Assembly (NCBI RefSeq): GCF_900141895.1
Contig: NZ_FQYT01000010.1
Span: 1-64,000 of the forward strand
Direction: 5' to 3'
Origin: Parasporobacterium paucivorans DSM 15970
GTDB taxonomy: Bacteria > Bacillota > Clostridia > Lachnospirales > Lachnospiraceae
DNA: 64,000 nucleotides
The position numbers and the translations under genes are program-made. A model generated the notes under the pieces. The model was given only the letters and a program-made list of their open reading frames with translations, had not been told where the DNA came from and did no database searches. This document shows positions 1-8,412 of the stretch, in pieces; the first letter of the stretch is position 1, and the number at the start of each line of letters is the position of its first letter.

Positions 1-291
1 GGTCCCTATCCGGCGTGGGCGCAGGATATTTGAGAGGAGCTATCCCTAGTACGAGAGGACCGGGATGGACTGACCTCTGGTGCATCTGCTGTCTTGCCAA
101 AGGCATGGCAGAGTAGCCAAGTCGGGACGGGATAAACGCTGAAGGCATCTAAGCGTGAAGCCCCCCTCAAGATGAGATATCCCATGGCACAAGCCAGTAA
201 GACCCCTTGAAGACGACGAGGTTGATAGGTCAGGGGTGTAAGTACAGCAATGTATTCAGCTGACTGATACTAATAGGTCGAGGGCTTGACC
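1..291 (+). rRNA. 23S ribosomal RNA, 3' end (partial)
   Basis: This is the last part of domain VI of 23S rRNA; the gene enters from outside the window. The sarcin-ricin loop core AGTACGAGAGGACC is visible near position 49, and the 3' end reads AATAGGTCGAGGGCTTGACC, the usual end of Bacillota 23S. The exact mature 3' end is inferred by family resemblance and may be off by a few bases. The following 120 bases hold no recognisable 5S rRNA. Confidence 0.95.
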
Positions 292-412
292 AAGAGGTCA
301 TAGGCGGATGTCTGAGTTTCTTCTGTGTGCAGTTTTGAAGGTGCAGTCTTCAGAATTGATAAATCAGCGGCCTTATGCTATATCTGGATAAGGTTTTTAG
401 CATATAATATAA

Positions 413-483
413 AGGGGATTGGTCAAGTGGTATGACAAGGGTCTCCAAAACCTTTAGTGGGAGTTCGATTCTCTCATCCCCTG
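413..483 (+). tRNA. tRNA-Trp (CCA anticodon)
   Basis: A cloverleaf folds with acceptor AGGGGAT/ATCCCCT, a three-pair D stem, anticodon loop CTCCAAA (anticodon CCA) and T arm GGGAG-TTCGATT-CTCTC. The discriminator is G. The 3' CCA is not encoded, so CCA-adding enzyme must complete it. It lies about 120 bp after the 23S gene and just before a strong terminator, so it is probably the last gene of the rRNA operon. Confidence 0.93.
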
Positions 484-489
484 TTTTTA

Positions 490-534
490 AGAAAAACCTC
501 AGAAACCTTATAAAAAGGGTTTTGAGGTTTTTTT
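490..534 (+). terminator. Intrinsic terminator of rRNA/tRNA-Trp unit
   Basis: An AAACCTCA..AAACC strand pairs with GGTTTTGAGGTTT and is followed by a run of seven T. It sits directly after tRNA-Trp and before the stress-protein gene, so it most likely ends the ribosomal transcript. Confidence 0.85.
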
Positions 535-626
535 GTTCAAATTTGTTTACTTATGAAAATATATATTATATATTGAGGTTAAGAGATACAAGGCATCGAT
601 CATTCTTTAATGAGGAGGTCAAAAAA

Positions 627-1046
627 ATGAATAAGAAGATATTGGTTGCTTTAGACGATTCGGATTATGCCAAAAATGTTATGAATCAGGCATTGGAACT
701 GGCAAGGTCTTATCAGGCAGAGCTTTTGGGAGTTTCCGTGATTGACACCAGATACCTGGTAGGAAGTGATGAATCCAACCAGTATCTGATTGGAATTTGG
801 AAAGCCTCCTATCAGGCTTTAATTGATGAATGTGTAAAGCTTGCGAAAAAATCAAATGTAAACTATATTCATGAAATACTCGAGGGAAATCCTTCAGAGG
901 AAATCCTGAAACATGCAGAAAAAAATAACGTCGAGATCATAGTAATGGGAAGCCTTGGTAAAACAGCTGCGGCAGGTATTGCCATAGGCAGTGTGACCCA
1001 GACGATATCAGCCCTTAGCAAGTGTTCTGTTTTTATTGTTAAATAA
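627..1046 (+). CDS. Universal stress protein, UspA family
   Basis: A 139-residue single-domain UspA protein of normal family length. The N-terminus KKILVALDDSDYA has the beta-strand and acidic pair (D10, D11) of the nucleotide site. The C-terminus has the ATP-binding pattern G-2x-G-9x-G(S/T) at G108, G111 and G121-S122, so it is of the ATP-binding type rather than the non-binding UspA type. The start is the ATG at 627, behind AGGAGG at 613-618; a longer frame reaching into the tRNA gene is not credible. It stands alone after the rRNA terminator. Usp proteins generally act in the cytoplasm under starvation or stress; the specific role here is unknown. Confidence 0.9.
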   Translation: MNKKILVALDDSDYAKNVMNQALELARSYQAELLGVSVIDTRYLVGSDESNQYLIGIWKASYQALIDECVKLAKKSNVNYIHEILEGNPSEEILKHAEKNNVEIIVMGSLGKTAAAGIAIGSVTQTISALSKCSVFIVK

Positions 1047-1123
1047 TAGTTAATATAAACACTGAAATGCAGGTTGGGATACAAAGACTTTATGCACAAA
1101 ATATGAAATTGAGAGGTAAAGAG

Positions 1124-1360
1124 ATGATAGTCAAAAGTCAGGATGGAAATAAGATTACAGATAGCAGGACATTTATGGTTTGCCGTGAAGTGAAAGGCCT
1201 AACATCCTCGAAAAAAGAATATTACGTGATATCTGCGATTATCAATTTCGAAGATCGGCTAACGATGGGGATATACGATACAGAAGAAGACGCGAAGAAA
1301 GCATTAGATTCTCTTATGCATGCGCTGGCATCAACAGGAGATGAATGTTATAAAATGTAA
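1124..1360 (+). CDS. Small conserved-type hypothetical protein (78 aa)
   Basis: The protein starts MIVKSQDG and runs to 78 residues. The start at 1124 is chosen because GAGAGG at 1111-1116 gives good spacing. It has a central strand-rich part (YYVISAII) and a helix-like end with DTEEDAKKALDSL. The order resembles small clostridial proteins in which an MIV-x-x-QDG start leads to a tail of the type YxTEExAKxxL; I know no function for them. No signal peptide or membrane segment is seen. It may share a transcript with the UspA gene 77 bp upstream. Confidence 0.65.
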   Translation: MIVKSQDGNKITDSRTFMVCREVKGLTSSKKEYYVISAIINFEDRLTMGIYDTEEDAKKALDSLMHALASTGDECYKM

Positions 1361-1525
1361 ACCCAGCAGAATCGTGAGGAAACAGCACAGAACCACCAGG
1401 GAAAACAGAAGACTTCAAAAATCTTTATCAGGAGTTCGGTTTTCTTTTTCACTGTCAAGTGTATAGAAAAAAGGGCAGTGCCAGGCTTTATCTGCTGAAT
1501 GCGTAAAGTTTTGGAAATATATGGG

Positions 1526-1565
1526 AATCTCCCAAAATCTTTTTATAAGACATTGGGAGATTTTT
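1526..1565 (+). terminator. Intrinsic terminator
   Basis: A perfect 10-bp stem AATCTCCCAA/TTGGGAGATT has a 17-base loop and ends in a T run. It lies in the 279-bp gap between the small hypothetical gene and the acyltransferase gene. The rest of that gap shows no gene; a weaker GAAAAC..GTTTTC-T5 hairpin may occur around 1400-1450. Confidence 0.75.
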
Positions 1566-1639
1566 GGTGTGCCCGGCATGGGCATAATTTATATGCAGAT
1601 AAAATGTGCAAATTTTAAGTTGACAGTATGAGGTAATTT

Positions 1640-2692
1640 ATGACAACAAAATATATTCAACCCAGATCCGGAAGGGTGATGATTTTTGACTATTTGAAGG
1701 CAGTTGCCATATTTCTGGTCATTGCAAATCATACTCCCTGGTCGGATCAGGAGCTAAGGAGTCCGTTCGTTCCATTTCTGATAAACATGGCGGTCCCCAT
1801 ATTTATGATCGTTTCGGGATATACACTGGCACTGACCTCTGAAAGACAATATGACGAGAATATTAGCAGCCTTTATAAACTGCAGATTATGAAAAAGAAA
1901 ATTTCAAGATACCTGCTTCCATATTTCATGATCTTTATTTTGCAGATTTTAGCGGAAGTATTCATAAGAAAAGCCGGTCTGGAATTTAGAGGCGTTTTTT
2001 CATCCTTTATAACAGGAGGGTATGGACCTGGCAGCTATTATATACCGGTCTTTTTTCAGGTCATTCTTCTATATCCATTTATTTTCCGCTTTTTTCTGAA
2101 AGGCAGCCTAAGAGGACTGTTCATCTGCGGCATTCTGAATATTATGTATGAAATAGCCGTTACGATAGTCTTGAACAATTTAGGGGCTTATAGACCGGTC
2201 ATTGGGGAAACCTATCGGCTGATCATGCTGAGATATTTGTTCATGATAGCACTGGGCACCTGGCTTTATTTTAATAAAAACGTCAGAATCAAGAAAAGTA
2301 CACTGGCTATTATGTTTGCGGTCGGGTTGTCCTACCTGCTTTTGCTTCAATACACGGATTTCAGACTGCGTATTTTTAATTTTTGGCAATATACCTGCAT
2401 GATTACAGCATTTTATATTTTTCCGATATTTTATCTGGTTTTCAGGAAATTTCGCAAGATAAGAATGAACAGTTTTGTATCGGACATACTTATGCTGATC
2501 GGAAAAGCTTCTTTCCATATATATCTTGTGCAGATGCTCTATTATCACTATTTTGGATTCAGGATATGGAGGATAATCACGGCAGATAAGGTCATTCAGA
2601 TGCTGATAAATATTCTGATATGCTGCCTGGGAGGCATAGCGCTCCTGAAGCTGGAGCAATTACTCAGAGGTTCGTCTGCAGACCGCAAATAA
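1640..2692 (+). CDS. Acyltransferase 3 family integral membrane protein
   Basis: A 350-residue polytopic membrane protein with about ten hydrophobic segments. The N-terminus (FDYLKAVAIFLVIANHTPW) carries the histidine in the first membrane helix that is conserved in acyltransferase-3 (OafA/YrhL-like) proteins. The family moves acetyl or other acyl groups onto sugars, peptidoglycan or lipids at the membrane; the acceptor here cannot be told from sequence. The ATG at 1640 follows GAGG with slightly tight spacing. It is monocistronic between a terminator and the aminopeptidase gene, 68 bp downstream. No sugar-pathway genes are adjacent. Confidence 0.8.
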   Translation: MTTKYIQPRSGRVMIFDYLKAVAIFLVIANHTPWSDQELRSPFVPFLINMAVPIFMIVSGYTLALTSERQYDENISSLYKLQIMKKKISRYLLPYFMIFILQILAEVFIRKAGLEFRGVFSSFITGGYGPGSYYIPVFFQVILLYPFIFRFFLKGSLRGLFICGILNIMYEIAVTIVLNNLGAYRPVIGETYRLIMLRYLFMIALGTWLYFNKNVRIKKSTLAIMFAVGLSYLLLLQYTDFRLRIFNFWQYTCMITAFYIFPIFYLVFRKFRKIRMNSFVSDILMLIGKASFHIYLVQMLYYHYFGFRIWRIITADKVIQMLINILICCLGGIALLKLEQLLRGSSADRK

Positions 2693-2760
2693 ACTTGATT
2701 TTTGAAGTACCAAAAGCTATAATTGAAGCTATTATGAATAAGACTGGAAAGGATATAAAA

Positions 2761-4143
2761 ATGGATACAAGAAATGCATGGTTAAAATATGACGAAAGCA
2801 AAAGAAATGAAATTTTTGCTTTTTGTGAGGGGTATAAGGAATTTATTTCAAAATGCAAGACAGAAAGGGAATGTGTGGAGGAAATAGTCCGCCTGGCAGA
2901 AAGGGAAGGGTACAGAGATCTGCGCGATCACATTTCGGGAAATATTCCATTGAAATGTGGGGACAAGGTCTATATCAATAATATGGGCAAGGCAGTGGCC
3001 CTTTTTCTGATTGGAGAGAAACCGCTGGAAGACGGCATGAAAATTCTGGGGGCACATGTCGATTCTCCCCGGATTGATGTTAAGCAGGTCCCTCTGTATG
3101 AGGATTCGGAGCTGGCTTTTCTGGACACCCATTATTACGGTGGAATAAAGAAATACCAGTGGGTTACTCTTCCTCTCGCAATTCATGGTATTGTGGTAAA
3201 GAAAGATGGCACCAAAATAAGCCTGGCAATCGGAGAAGAGGAAAAAGATCCTGTTTTTGGCATTTCAGATCTGCTGGTTCATCTTTCCGCAACACAGATG
3301 GTGAAGGAAGCTTCTAAGGTCATTGATGGTGAAGATCTGAATGTACTGGTAGGAAGCATTCCGTTGAAAGGAACAGAAAAGGATGCTACTAAGGCCTTTA
3401 TAAAGTCAATGCTGAAAGAACAGTATGATATTGATGACGAAGATTTCATGTCTGCAGAGTTGGAAATCGTACCTGCCGGAAAAGCCAGGGATTACGGGTT
3501 TGACCGGAGCATGGTAATGGGATACGGACAGGATGACCGGGTATGCGCTTACACGTCTCTGATGGCTCATTTTGAGAATACAGATAATGACCGCACTTGC
3601 GCCTGCATTCTGGTGGACAAAGAGGAAGTGGGGAGCGTAGGAGCGTCAGGGATGCATTCCAGATTCTTTGAGAACACGGTAGCTGAAATAATCAACCTGA
3701 TGACTGAGTATTCCGACATCAAGCTGCGCCGGGCGCTTCAGAATTCTAATATGCTGTCTTCTGACGTCAGTGCTGCCTTTGATCCGAATTATCCGTCTGT
3801 TATGGAAAAGAAAAATGCGGCTTTTTTTGGGAAAGGAATCGTTTTCAATAAATATACTGGTTCCCGGGGCAAATCCGGTTCCAATGATGCGAACGCAGAA
3901 TATATGGCCCGGTTAAGAAAGATTATGGAAGATAACGACGTAACCTATCAGACGGCTGAGCTCGGGAAGGTAGACCAGGGCGGCGGAGGAACCATTGCCT
4001 ATATAATGGGAAATTATAACATGGAGGTTATTGACAGTGGAGTTGCAGTCATGAATATGCACGCGCCATGGGAAATAACCAGCAAATCGGATATATATGA
4101 GACGAAGACAGGATATCTTGCTTTTTTGAAAGATATGAAATAA
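2761..4143 (+). CDS. apeA: M18 family aminopeptidase (zinc)
   Basis: A 460-residue cytoplasmic metallo-aminopeptidase, the usual length of bacterial M18 enzymes. Metal-site motifs are present in order: AHVDSPR (H99, D101), GYGQDDRVCAY (bridging Asp), DKEEVGS (Glu pair), and a C-terminal MHAPWEITSKSD with the last His ligand. M18 enzymes remove N-terminal residues from peptides and form large oligomers. The ATG at 2761 is preferred because GGAAAGG lies 7 bp before it; an in-frame ATG at 2734 is possible. The symbol is by family analogy. A strong hairpin terminator follows immediately. Confidence 0.92.
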   Translation: MDTRNAWLKYDESKRNEIFAFCEGYKEFISKCKTERECVEEIVRLAEREGYRDLRDHISGNIPLKCGDKVYINNMGKAVALFLIGEKPLEDGMKILGAHVDSPRIDVKQVPLYEDSELAFLDTHYYGGIKKYQWVTLPLAIHGIVVKKDGTKISLAIGEEEKDPVFGISDLLVHLSATQMVKEASKVIDGEDLNVLVGSIPLKGTEKDATKAFIKSMLKEQYDIDDEDFMSAELEIVPAGKARDYGFDRSMVMGYGQDDRVCAYTSLMAHFENTDNDRTCACILVDKEEVGSVGASGMHSRFFENTVAEIINLMTEYSDIKLRRALQNSNMLSSDVSAAFDPNYPSVMEKKNAAFFGKGIVFNKYTGSRGKSGSNDANAEYMARLRKIMEDNDVTYQTAELGKVDQGGGGTIAYIMGNYNMEVIDSGVAVMNMHAPWEITSKSDIYETKTGYLAFLKDMK

Positions 4144-4180
4144 AAAACGAACCTCGCCAGATGACGAGGTTCGTTTTTTA
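4142..4180. terminator. Bidirectional intrinsic terminator
   Basis: A perfect stem AAAAAACGAACCTCG/CGAGGTTCGTTTTTT has A and T runs on its two sides, so it can end the aminopeptidase transcript on the plus strand and the tRNA-Pro/helicase side on the minus strand. Confidence 0.9.
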
Positions 4181-4195
4181 TTTAGGCTTTTATAA

Positions 4196-4270
4196 TCGGG
4201 ATGACAGGATTTGAACCTGCGACCTCACGGCCCCCAGCCGTGCGCTCTAGCCAAACTGAGCCACACCCCG
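4196..4270 (-). tRNA. tRNA-Pro (GGG anticodon)
   Basis: On the minus strand a cloverleaf starts CGGGGTG and ends CATCCCG plus discriminator A. The anticodon stem CACGG/CCGTG encloses loop CTGGGGG, giving anticodon GGG. The T arm has GCAGGTTCAAATCCTGT. CCA is not encoded. It lies 44 bp downstream of the DEAD-box gene on the same strand, so it may be cotranscribed or have its own start. Confidence 0.95.
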
Positions 4271-4314
4271 ATATATTCAGGACCTAAGTATTATACAACA
4301 TATTTAACGAAATA

Positions 4315-5904
4315 TCAATTACTTTTGGCAGGTTCAATGTTCACGGACTTGCCTTTAATTTTTGCGTTTTTCATTGCTTTCAGAACATCCTGAGCAAGCT
4401 CTTTAGGTACGTCCACAAATGTATATTTGTCAAAGATGTTGATGGCACCTACCACGTCACCAGGAATGCGGCTTTCGCCAGCAATGGCTCCAAGGATATT
4501 GGCTGGTGTGACTTTCTGGTTCTTACCTATGTTAATAAACAGTCTGGTCATGCCTTCTTCGCCGCCGGTGTTATCGAAGTTATAATCTGAGCTGCTGACA
4601 GAGACAGGCTTCTGCTGTTCTGTATCGCCCAACTCAATCTTGAGGAATGCTGCAGCAATGTCCATGGCGGTAAAATCATTGGAGTTAACTCCAGCATCTA
4701 CCAGGTTCAGCATATCTGTCAGATCTTCGTTTTCGATAATATCGGCAACCTTCTTGAATACATGTTCAATACGTGTATTGCGGATGTCATCCTGGGAAGG
4801 TATCGGAAGTGCCTTGATTTTGGTCTTGCAATATCTTTCGATATCTTTTAATTTATAAATTTCCTTACCGACTACGAAAGAGTAGGCAGCACCGGCTTTT
4901 CCGGCACGTCCTGTTCTGCCGATTCTATGAACGTAATATTCATCATCCTGTGGAAGGTCGTAATTGAATACGGCATCCAGATTATCTACATCGATTCCTC
5001 TGGCAGCAACATCTGTTGCAATCAGAATTTCTGTTTTTCCTTTTCTGAAGCTGTTCATTACCCTGTCACGCTGAGCCTGTTTCATGTCTCCGTGGAGTCC
5101 TTCAGCAAAATATCCTCTTCCTTTAAGCAGGTCCACAAGTTCGTCGACCTTTCTCTTGGTATTACAGAAGATGATGGAAAGCTTAGGGGAATAAATATCT
5201 ATAAGTCTTGTTAAAATTTCGTCTTTATTCTTTGGACGCACTTCAAAATAATACTGCTCGATGTTAGATACAGTAAGCTCTTTTTGCGCCATTTTGATGG
5301 TTGTGGCGTCTTTCTGATATTTTCTTGCAATATCAAGAATTGCCTTTGGCATAGTGGCTGAAAAGAGGAGTGTCTGTCTTTCATCTGGAACTCCCTGCAA
5401 GATAGTCTCGATATCTTCCCGGAAGCCCATGTCAAGCATTTCGTCTGCTTCATCCAGTACAACCATTTTAACGTTGTCAAACTTGATGGTCTTGCGACGC
5501 ATATGATCCATGACTCTGCCTGGAGTACCGATTACAATCTGTGCACCGGATTTCAGAGATTTTATCTGTTTCACGATCTCCTGGCCGCCGTATACAGGCA
5601 GGATTTTGACAGCATGCATGTATTTGCCCAGTCTTCTGATTTCCTCGGATACCTGGATAGCCAGCTCTCTCGTAGGACAAAGAATTATTGCCTGAACAGC
5701 CTTATCTTTTGGGTCGATGGACTCCAGTACCGGTATGCCGAATGCCGTGGTTTTTCCGGTTCCTGTCTGCGCCTGGCCTATAATGTCTTTGCCCTCCATA
5801 ACTAATGGAATGGCCTTACTCTGGATAGGGGATGCTTCTTCAAACCCCATATCTGTTACTGCATGCAGTATCTTTTCGCTAATGTTAAATTCTTCAAACT
5901 TCAA
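4315..5904 (-). CDS. deaD: DEAD-box ATP-dependent RNA helicase with DbpA-type RNA-binding tail
   Basis: A 529-residue RNA helicase of the DeaD/CshA/DbpA group. Motifs in order: Q-motif region (ASPIQSKAIP), Walker A AQTGTGKT (about 48-55), DEAD (VLDEADEMLD), SAT, and HRIGRTGR in the second RecA domain. The last 75 residues (TRLFINIGKNQKVTP through INIFDKYTFVDVP) match the DbpA-type RRM-like domain that targets structured RNA. Expected role: ribosome assembly or RNA decay in the cytoplasm. The start is TTG at 5904, read behind AGAAAGGA; no ATG is available nearby. A promoter and a terminator-like hairpin precede it. The precise subfamily symbol is uncertain. Confidence 0.92.
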   Translation of the reverse strand: MKFEEFNISEKILHAVTDMGFEEASPIQSKAIPLVMEGKDIIGQAQTGTGKTTAFGIPVLESIDPKDKAVQAIILCPTRELAIQVSEEIRRLGKYMHAVKILPVYGGQEIVKQIKSLKSGAQIVIGTPGRVMDHMRRKTIKFDNVKMVVLDEADEMLDMGFREDIETILQGVPDERQTLLFSATMPKAILDIARKYQKDATTIKMAQKELTVSNIEQYYFEVRPKNKDEILTRLIDIYSPKLSIIFCNTKRKVDELVDLLKGRGYFAEGLHGDMKQAQRDRVMNSFRKGKTEILIATDVAARGIDVDNLDAVFNYDLPQDDEYYVHRIGRTGRAGKAGAAYSFVVGKEIYKLKDIERYCKTKIKALPIPSQDDIRNTRIEHVFKKVADIIENEDLTDMLNLVDAGVNSNDFTAMDIAAAFLKIELGDTEQQKPVSVSSSDYNFDNTGGEEGMTRLFINIGKNQKVTPANILGAIAGESRIPGDVVGAINIFDKYTFVDVPKELAQDVLKAMKNAKIKGKSVNIEPAKSN

Positions 5905-5933
5905 TATAATGTATCCTTTCTGGATTCAATCCT

Positions 5934-5960
5934 AAAAAATGCCTTATCTATTGGAAGGCA
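5934..5960 (-). promoter_or_regulatory. Terminator-like hairpin in the deaD leader (possible attenuator)
   Basis: On the minus strand TGCCTT pairs with AAGGCA over a 9-base loop and is followed by six T. It lies between the predicted promoter and the TTG start of the helicase, so it could attenuate or time transcription. The stem is only six pairs, so this may be a weak pause. Confidence 0.45.
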
Positions 5961-5974
5961 CACAAAGTTTAATT

Positions 5975-6003
5975 ATAATATCACACATATCTGATAAATA
6001 CAA
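5975..6003 (-). promoter_or_regulatory. Predicted sigma-A promoter for deaD
   Basis: On the minus strand TTGTAT (6003-5998), a 17-bp spacer and TATTAT (5980-5975) form a promoter. The start site would be near 5968, giving a leader of about 64 bases. Confidence 0.55.
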
Positions 6004-6017
6004 ATAGTTTTTCTTTT

Positions 6018-6047
6018 TTGCTTTACTAATCCGCGAAAATATATTAT
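6018..6047 (+). promoter_or_regulatory. Possible promoter for the isochorismatase-like gene
   Basis: TTGCTT, an 18-bp spacer and TATTAT lie 57 bp before the start codon, divergent from the deaD promoter. The match is moderate. Confidence 0.4.
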
Positions 6048-6103
6048 AAATAGAAGGGTAACTAAAAATGGGCAGAAGTCCATTGTGAGTGAAAGGTGAT
6101 CAG

Positions 6104-6637
6104 ATGAAGAGACTGTTGATTGTCGTTGATATGCAAAACGATTTTATCGATGGCCCCCTTGGAACCAAGCAGGCAAGGGCTGTCGTCAAAAACGTCGTAA
6201 ATAAAATCAGGGAATATGAAGAAACAGGTGAGGAAATTGTATTTACAAAAGACACCCATCTGGATAATTTCCTTGTGACAAAAGAAGGAACCTATCTTCC
6301 GGTGAAACATGCGATGAAAGGAAGCGAGGGATGGGAAATATGTCCCGAAATAGTGGATTCTTTTGATATGAAGAAATATAAAATATATGAAAAATTTTCA
6401 TTTGGATCCAGCGACTTCGCGCAGGATCTCATTAATGGGGTATACCTGCGGACAACGGACTTTGAATTTGCAGGTCTGACCACGAATATGTCGGTGATTT
6501 CAAATGCCCTGATGGTCAAGACATTTCTGACGGAAGCGGAAGTATGGGTGGACCCATCCTGCTGTGCAGGTTCTACTCCAACAGCCCATGAACATGCTCT
6601 TGAAATCATGCAATCCTGTCAGATACATATAAAATAA
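6104..6637 (+). CDS. Isochorismatase/nicotinamidase-like hydrolase with Cys-to-Ser at the nucleophile position
   Basis: A 177-residue cysteine-hydrolase-fold protein. The catalytic Asp region VVDMQNDFIDG (D9) and the catalytic Lys region YEKFSFGS (K97) are present. Where nicotinamidase-type enzymes read T-D-x-C-V, this protein reads LTTNMSVISNA, so Ser130 replaces the nucleophilic Cys. The rest (DPSCCAGSTPTAHEHAL) follows the family closely. It may be an altered or non-hydrolytic homologue; isochorismatases such as PhzD and EntB are known to lack the Cys. The ATG at 6104 lies 5 bp after AAAGGTG; an upstream in-frame GTG at 6089 lacks support. Monocistronic, with its own terminator. Confidence 0.8.
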   Translation: MKRLLIVVDMQNDFIDGPLGTKQARAVVKNVVNKIREYEETGEEIVFTKDTHLDNFLVTKEGTYLPVKHAMKGSEGWEICPEIVDSFDMKKYKIYEKFSFGSSDFAQDLINGVYLRTTDFEFAGLTTNMSVISNALMVKTFLTEAEVWVDPSCCAGSTPTAHEHALEIMQSCQIHIK

Positions 6638-6650
6638 CAGAAAATATTTG

Positions 6651-6682
6651 AAGCCTGCCCGCTTAGACGGACAGGCTTTTTT
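6651..6682 (+). terminator. Intrinsic terminator
   Basis: AAGCCTG-C-CCG and CGG-A-CAGGCTT form a stem with one mismatch, followed by a T run. It ends the isochorismatase-like gene. Confidence 0.85.
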
Positions 6683-6853
6683 ATGTGTCCGGTCAGATCC
6701 CCAGGATTATGGTCGCAAATTCAAAATATATCATTATGAGACAATTCCTGTAAATCCTTGTAAGCAAGGCAGAATAAAGATTTTTAATTCACATATACAA
6801 ACAAAGAAAATATGATATAATATCTCAAATCAATTAAGGAGAGGTGTATCATA

Positions 6854-7699
6854 ATGGACAATGAAAGAAAATGCTCAGATACTGGATGTTCTCAGGGAAG
6901 CTGCGAAGGCTGTTCCCAAAGTGCGCAGCAGGTGAGCCTGCTGGAAGACCTGAATGCCTATAGCCATGTGAAAAAGGTAATTGGTATCGTCAGCGGTAAA
7001 GGTGGAGTCGGCAAATCACTTGTGACCTCTTCTTTAGCTGTGGAATTGCAGAAAAAGGGATATAAGGTAGGGATTCTGGATGCGGACATTACAGGTCCAT
7101 CGATTCCGAAGATGTTTGGTATAACCGGGAAGGCCAAGGGCTCGGAACAGGGTCTTCATCCGGAGGCATCCGTTTCCGGAATAAAAATCATGAGCATCAA
7201 CCTTTTGTTGGAAACCGATGACACTCCGGTAATCTGGAGGGGCCCTGTCATTGCAGGAGTCGTCAAGCAGTTCTGGACAGACGTTGTCTGGGGCGAACTG
7301 GATTATCTTCTGATCGATATGCCTCCGGGGACAGGAGATGTTCCCCTGACCGTATTCCAGTCCATACCCGTGGATGGAATTGTCATCGTGACCTCTCCTC
7401 AGGATTTGGTAAACCTGATTGTCAAAAAGGCGTACAACATGGCGGAGAAAATGAATATTCCTGTCCTGGGTCTGATTGAGAACTACAGTTATCTTATGTG
7501 CCCAGACTGCGGAAAGAAAATCAACATTTTCGGCAAAGGAAAAACAGAAGAGGAAGCTGAAAAGGAAGGGCTGGAAATGCTCGGAAATGTTCCGGTCATG
7601 CCGCATATAGCAGAACTGGCTGATGAGGGAAGATTTGATGAAGCAGAGAACCCCTATATTGCTAAAGCTGTTGATAAAATTGATGGGATGCTTCGATGA
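6854..7699 (+). CDS. mrp: Mrp/NBP35-family iron-sulfur cluster carrier ATPase
   Basis: A 281-residue P-loop ATPase of the Mrp/ApbC group, which loads Fe-S clusters onto target proteins in the cytoplasm. The deviant Walker A GKGGVGKS is at 48-55, with DADITGPSIP and DMPPGTGD after it. The cluster-binding CPDC pair is C216/C219. The N-terminus adds four cysteines (C7, C12, C17, C20) before the ATPase fold, as in many clostridial and Nbp35-like members; they may hold a second cluster. A TATAAT at 6816-6821 lies upstream with no clear -35. The stop overlaps the start of the next gene (ATGA), indicating translational coupling. Confidence 0.93.
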   Translation: MDNERKCSDTGCSQGSCEGCSQSAQQVSLLEDLNAYSHVKKVIGIVSGKGGVGKSLVTSSLAVELQKKGYKVGILDADITGPSIPKMFGITGKAKGSEQGLHPEASVSGIKIMSINLLLETDDTPVIWRGPVIAGVVKQFWTDVVWGELDYLLIDMPPGTGDVPLTVFQSIPVDGIVIVTSPQDLVNLIVKKAYNMAEKMNIPVLGLIENYSYLMCPDCGKKINIFGKGKTEEEAEKEGLEMLGNVPVMPHIAELADEGRFDEAENPYIAKAVDKIDGMLR

Positions 7700-8400
7700 A
7701 TATGATCAGATGGATGATGGGCGGAATATTTGCCCTGGCATTAATAATAGTAACACTAGTGACATCTTTCGAGGCCGCACTTTACAGCGGTCTTGCTTTT
7801 TATGAGCGGGAATACACAAAATATGATGTGGCCCGGGATGTTGACATGGAGATGAAAGACATCCTGTATGTAACCGATGAAATGATGAAATATCTTGTGG
7901 ATGACAGGGACGATTTGATGATTGAAACAGTGATTGCAGGAGAAAAGGGCTATTTCTTTAATGACAGGGAGATCTCCCACATGGAGGATGTTAAGCTGCT
8001 TTTTGCAAAGGGGCTATTGCTTCGGTCTATTTCCCTGATAGTAATGGCGGTCTGCCTGCTTGTACTCGTCCTCCTGAGAAAGAGGCCGGTATTCGTATTG
8101 TCAAGGTGCATAAAATACGGTATAATTACCTTCGCCATTCTCGTGGCGGCTCTGGGAGCTGCCATGTGGGCGGATTTTAATAAAGTGTTTACATTGTTCC
8201 ATAAAATATTTTTCACGAATGATTTATGGATTTTGAACCCTGAAACGGACAGGCTCATCAACATTCTGCCTGAGGGGTTTTTCCTGGATACCGTCGTCCG
8301 AATCGGAATCATATTCGGATGTTCGATGGTCATTATCCTCATTTTGTCAATCGTTGTGGAACGTGTTATAATTGGGAAGAAAAATACGAAAGAACATTAA
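7696..8400 (+). CDS. DUF1461 (TIGR01906-type) integral membrane protein
   Basis: A 234-residue membrane protein with an N-terminal membrane helix, an extracytoplasmic loop of about 70 residues and further helices. The conserved part FHKIFFTNDLWILNP followed by DRLINILPEGFF is typical of the DUF1461/TIGR01906 family, whose function is unknown. It overlaps mrp by 4 bp and is followed 12 bp later by purL, so all three may be one transcript. Association with Mrp or PurL is positional only. Confidence 0.85.
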   Translation: MNMIRWMMGGIFALALIIVTLVTSFEAALYSGLAFYEREYTKYDVARDVDMEMKDILYVTDEMMKYLVDDRDDLMIETVIAGEKGYFFNDREISHMEDVKLLFAKGLLLRSISLIVMAVCLLVLVLLRKRPVFVLSRCIKYGIITFAILVAALGAAMWADFNKVFTLFHKIFFTNDLWILNPETDRLINILPEGFFLDTVVRIGIIFGCSMVIILILSIVVERVIIGKKNTKEH

Positions 8401-8412
8401 CCGGAGGTGCTT

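Noticed and set aside
432-626. N-terminal extension of the UspA gene
   Set aside because: The extension passes through tRNA-Trp and its terminator; a strong AGGAGG before ATG 627 sets the start.
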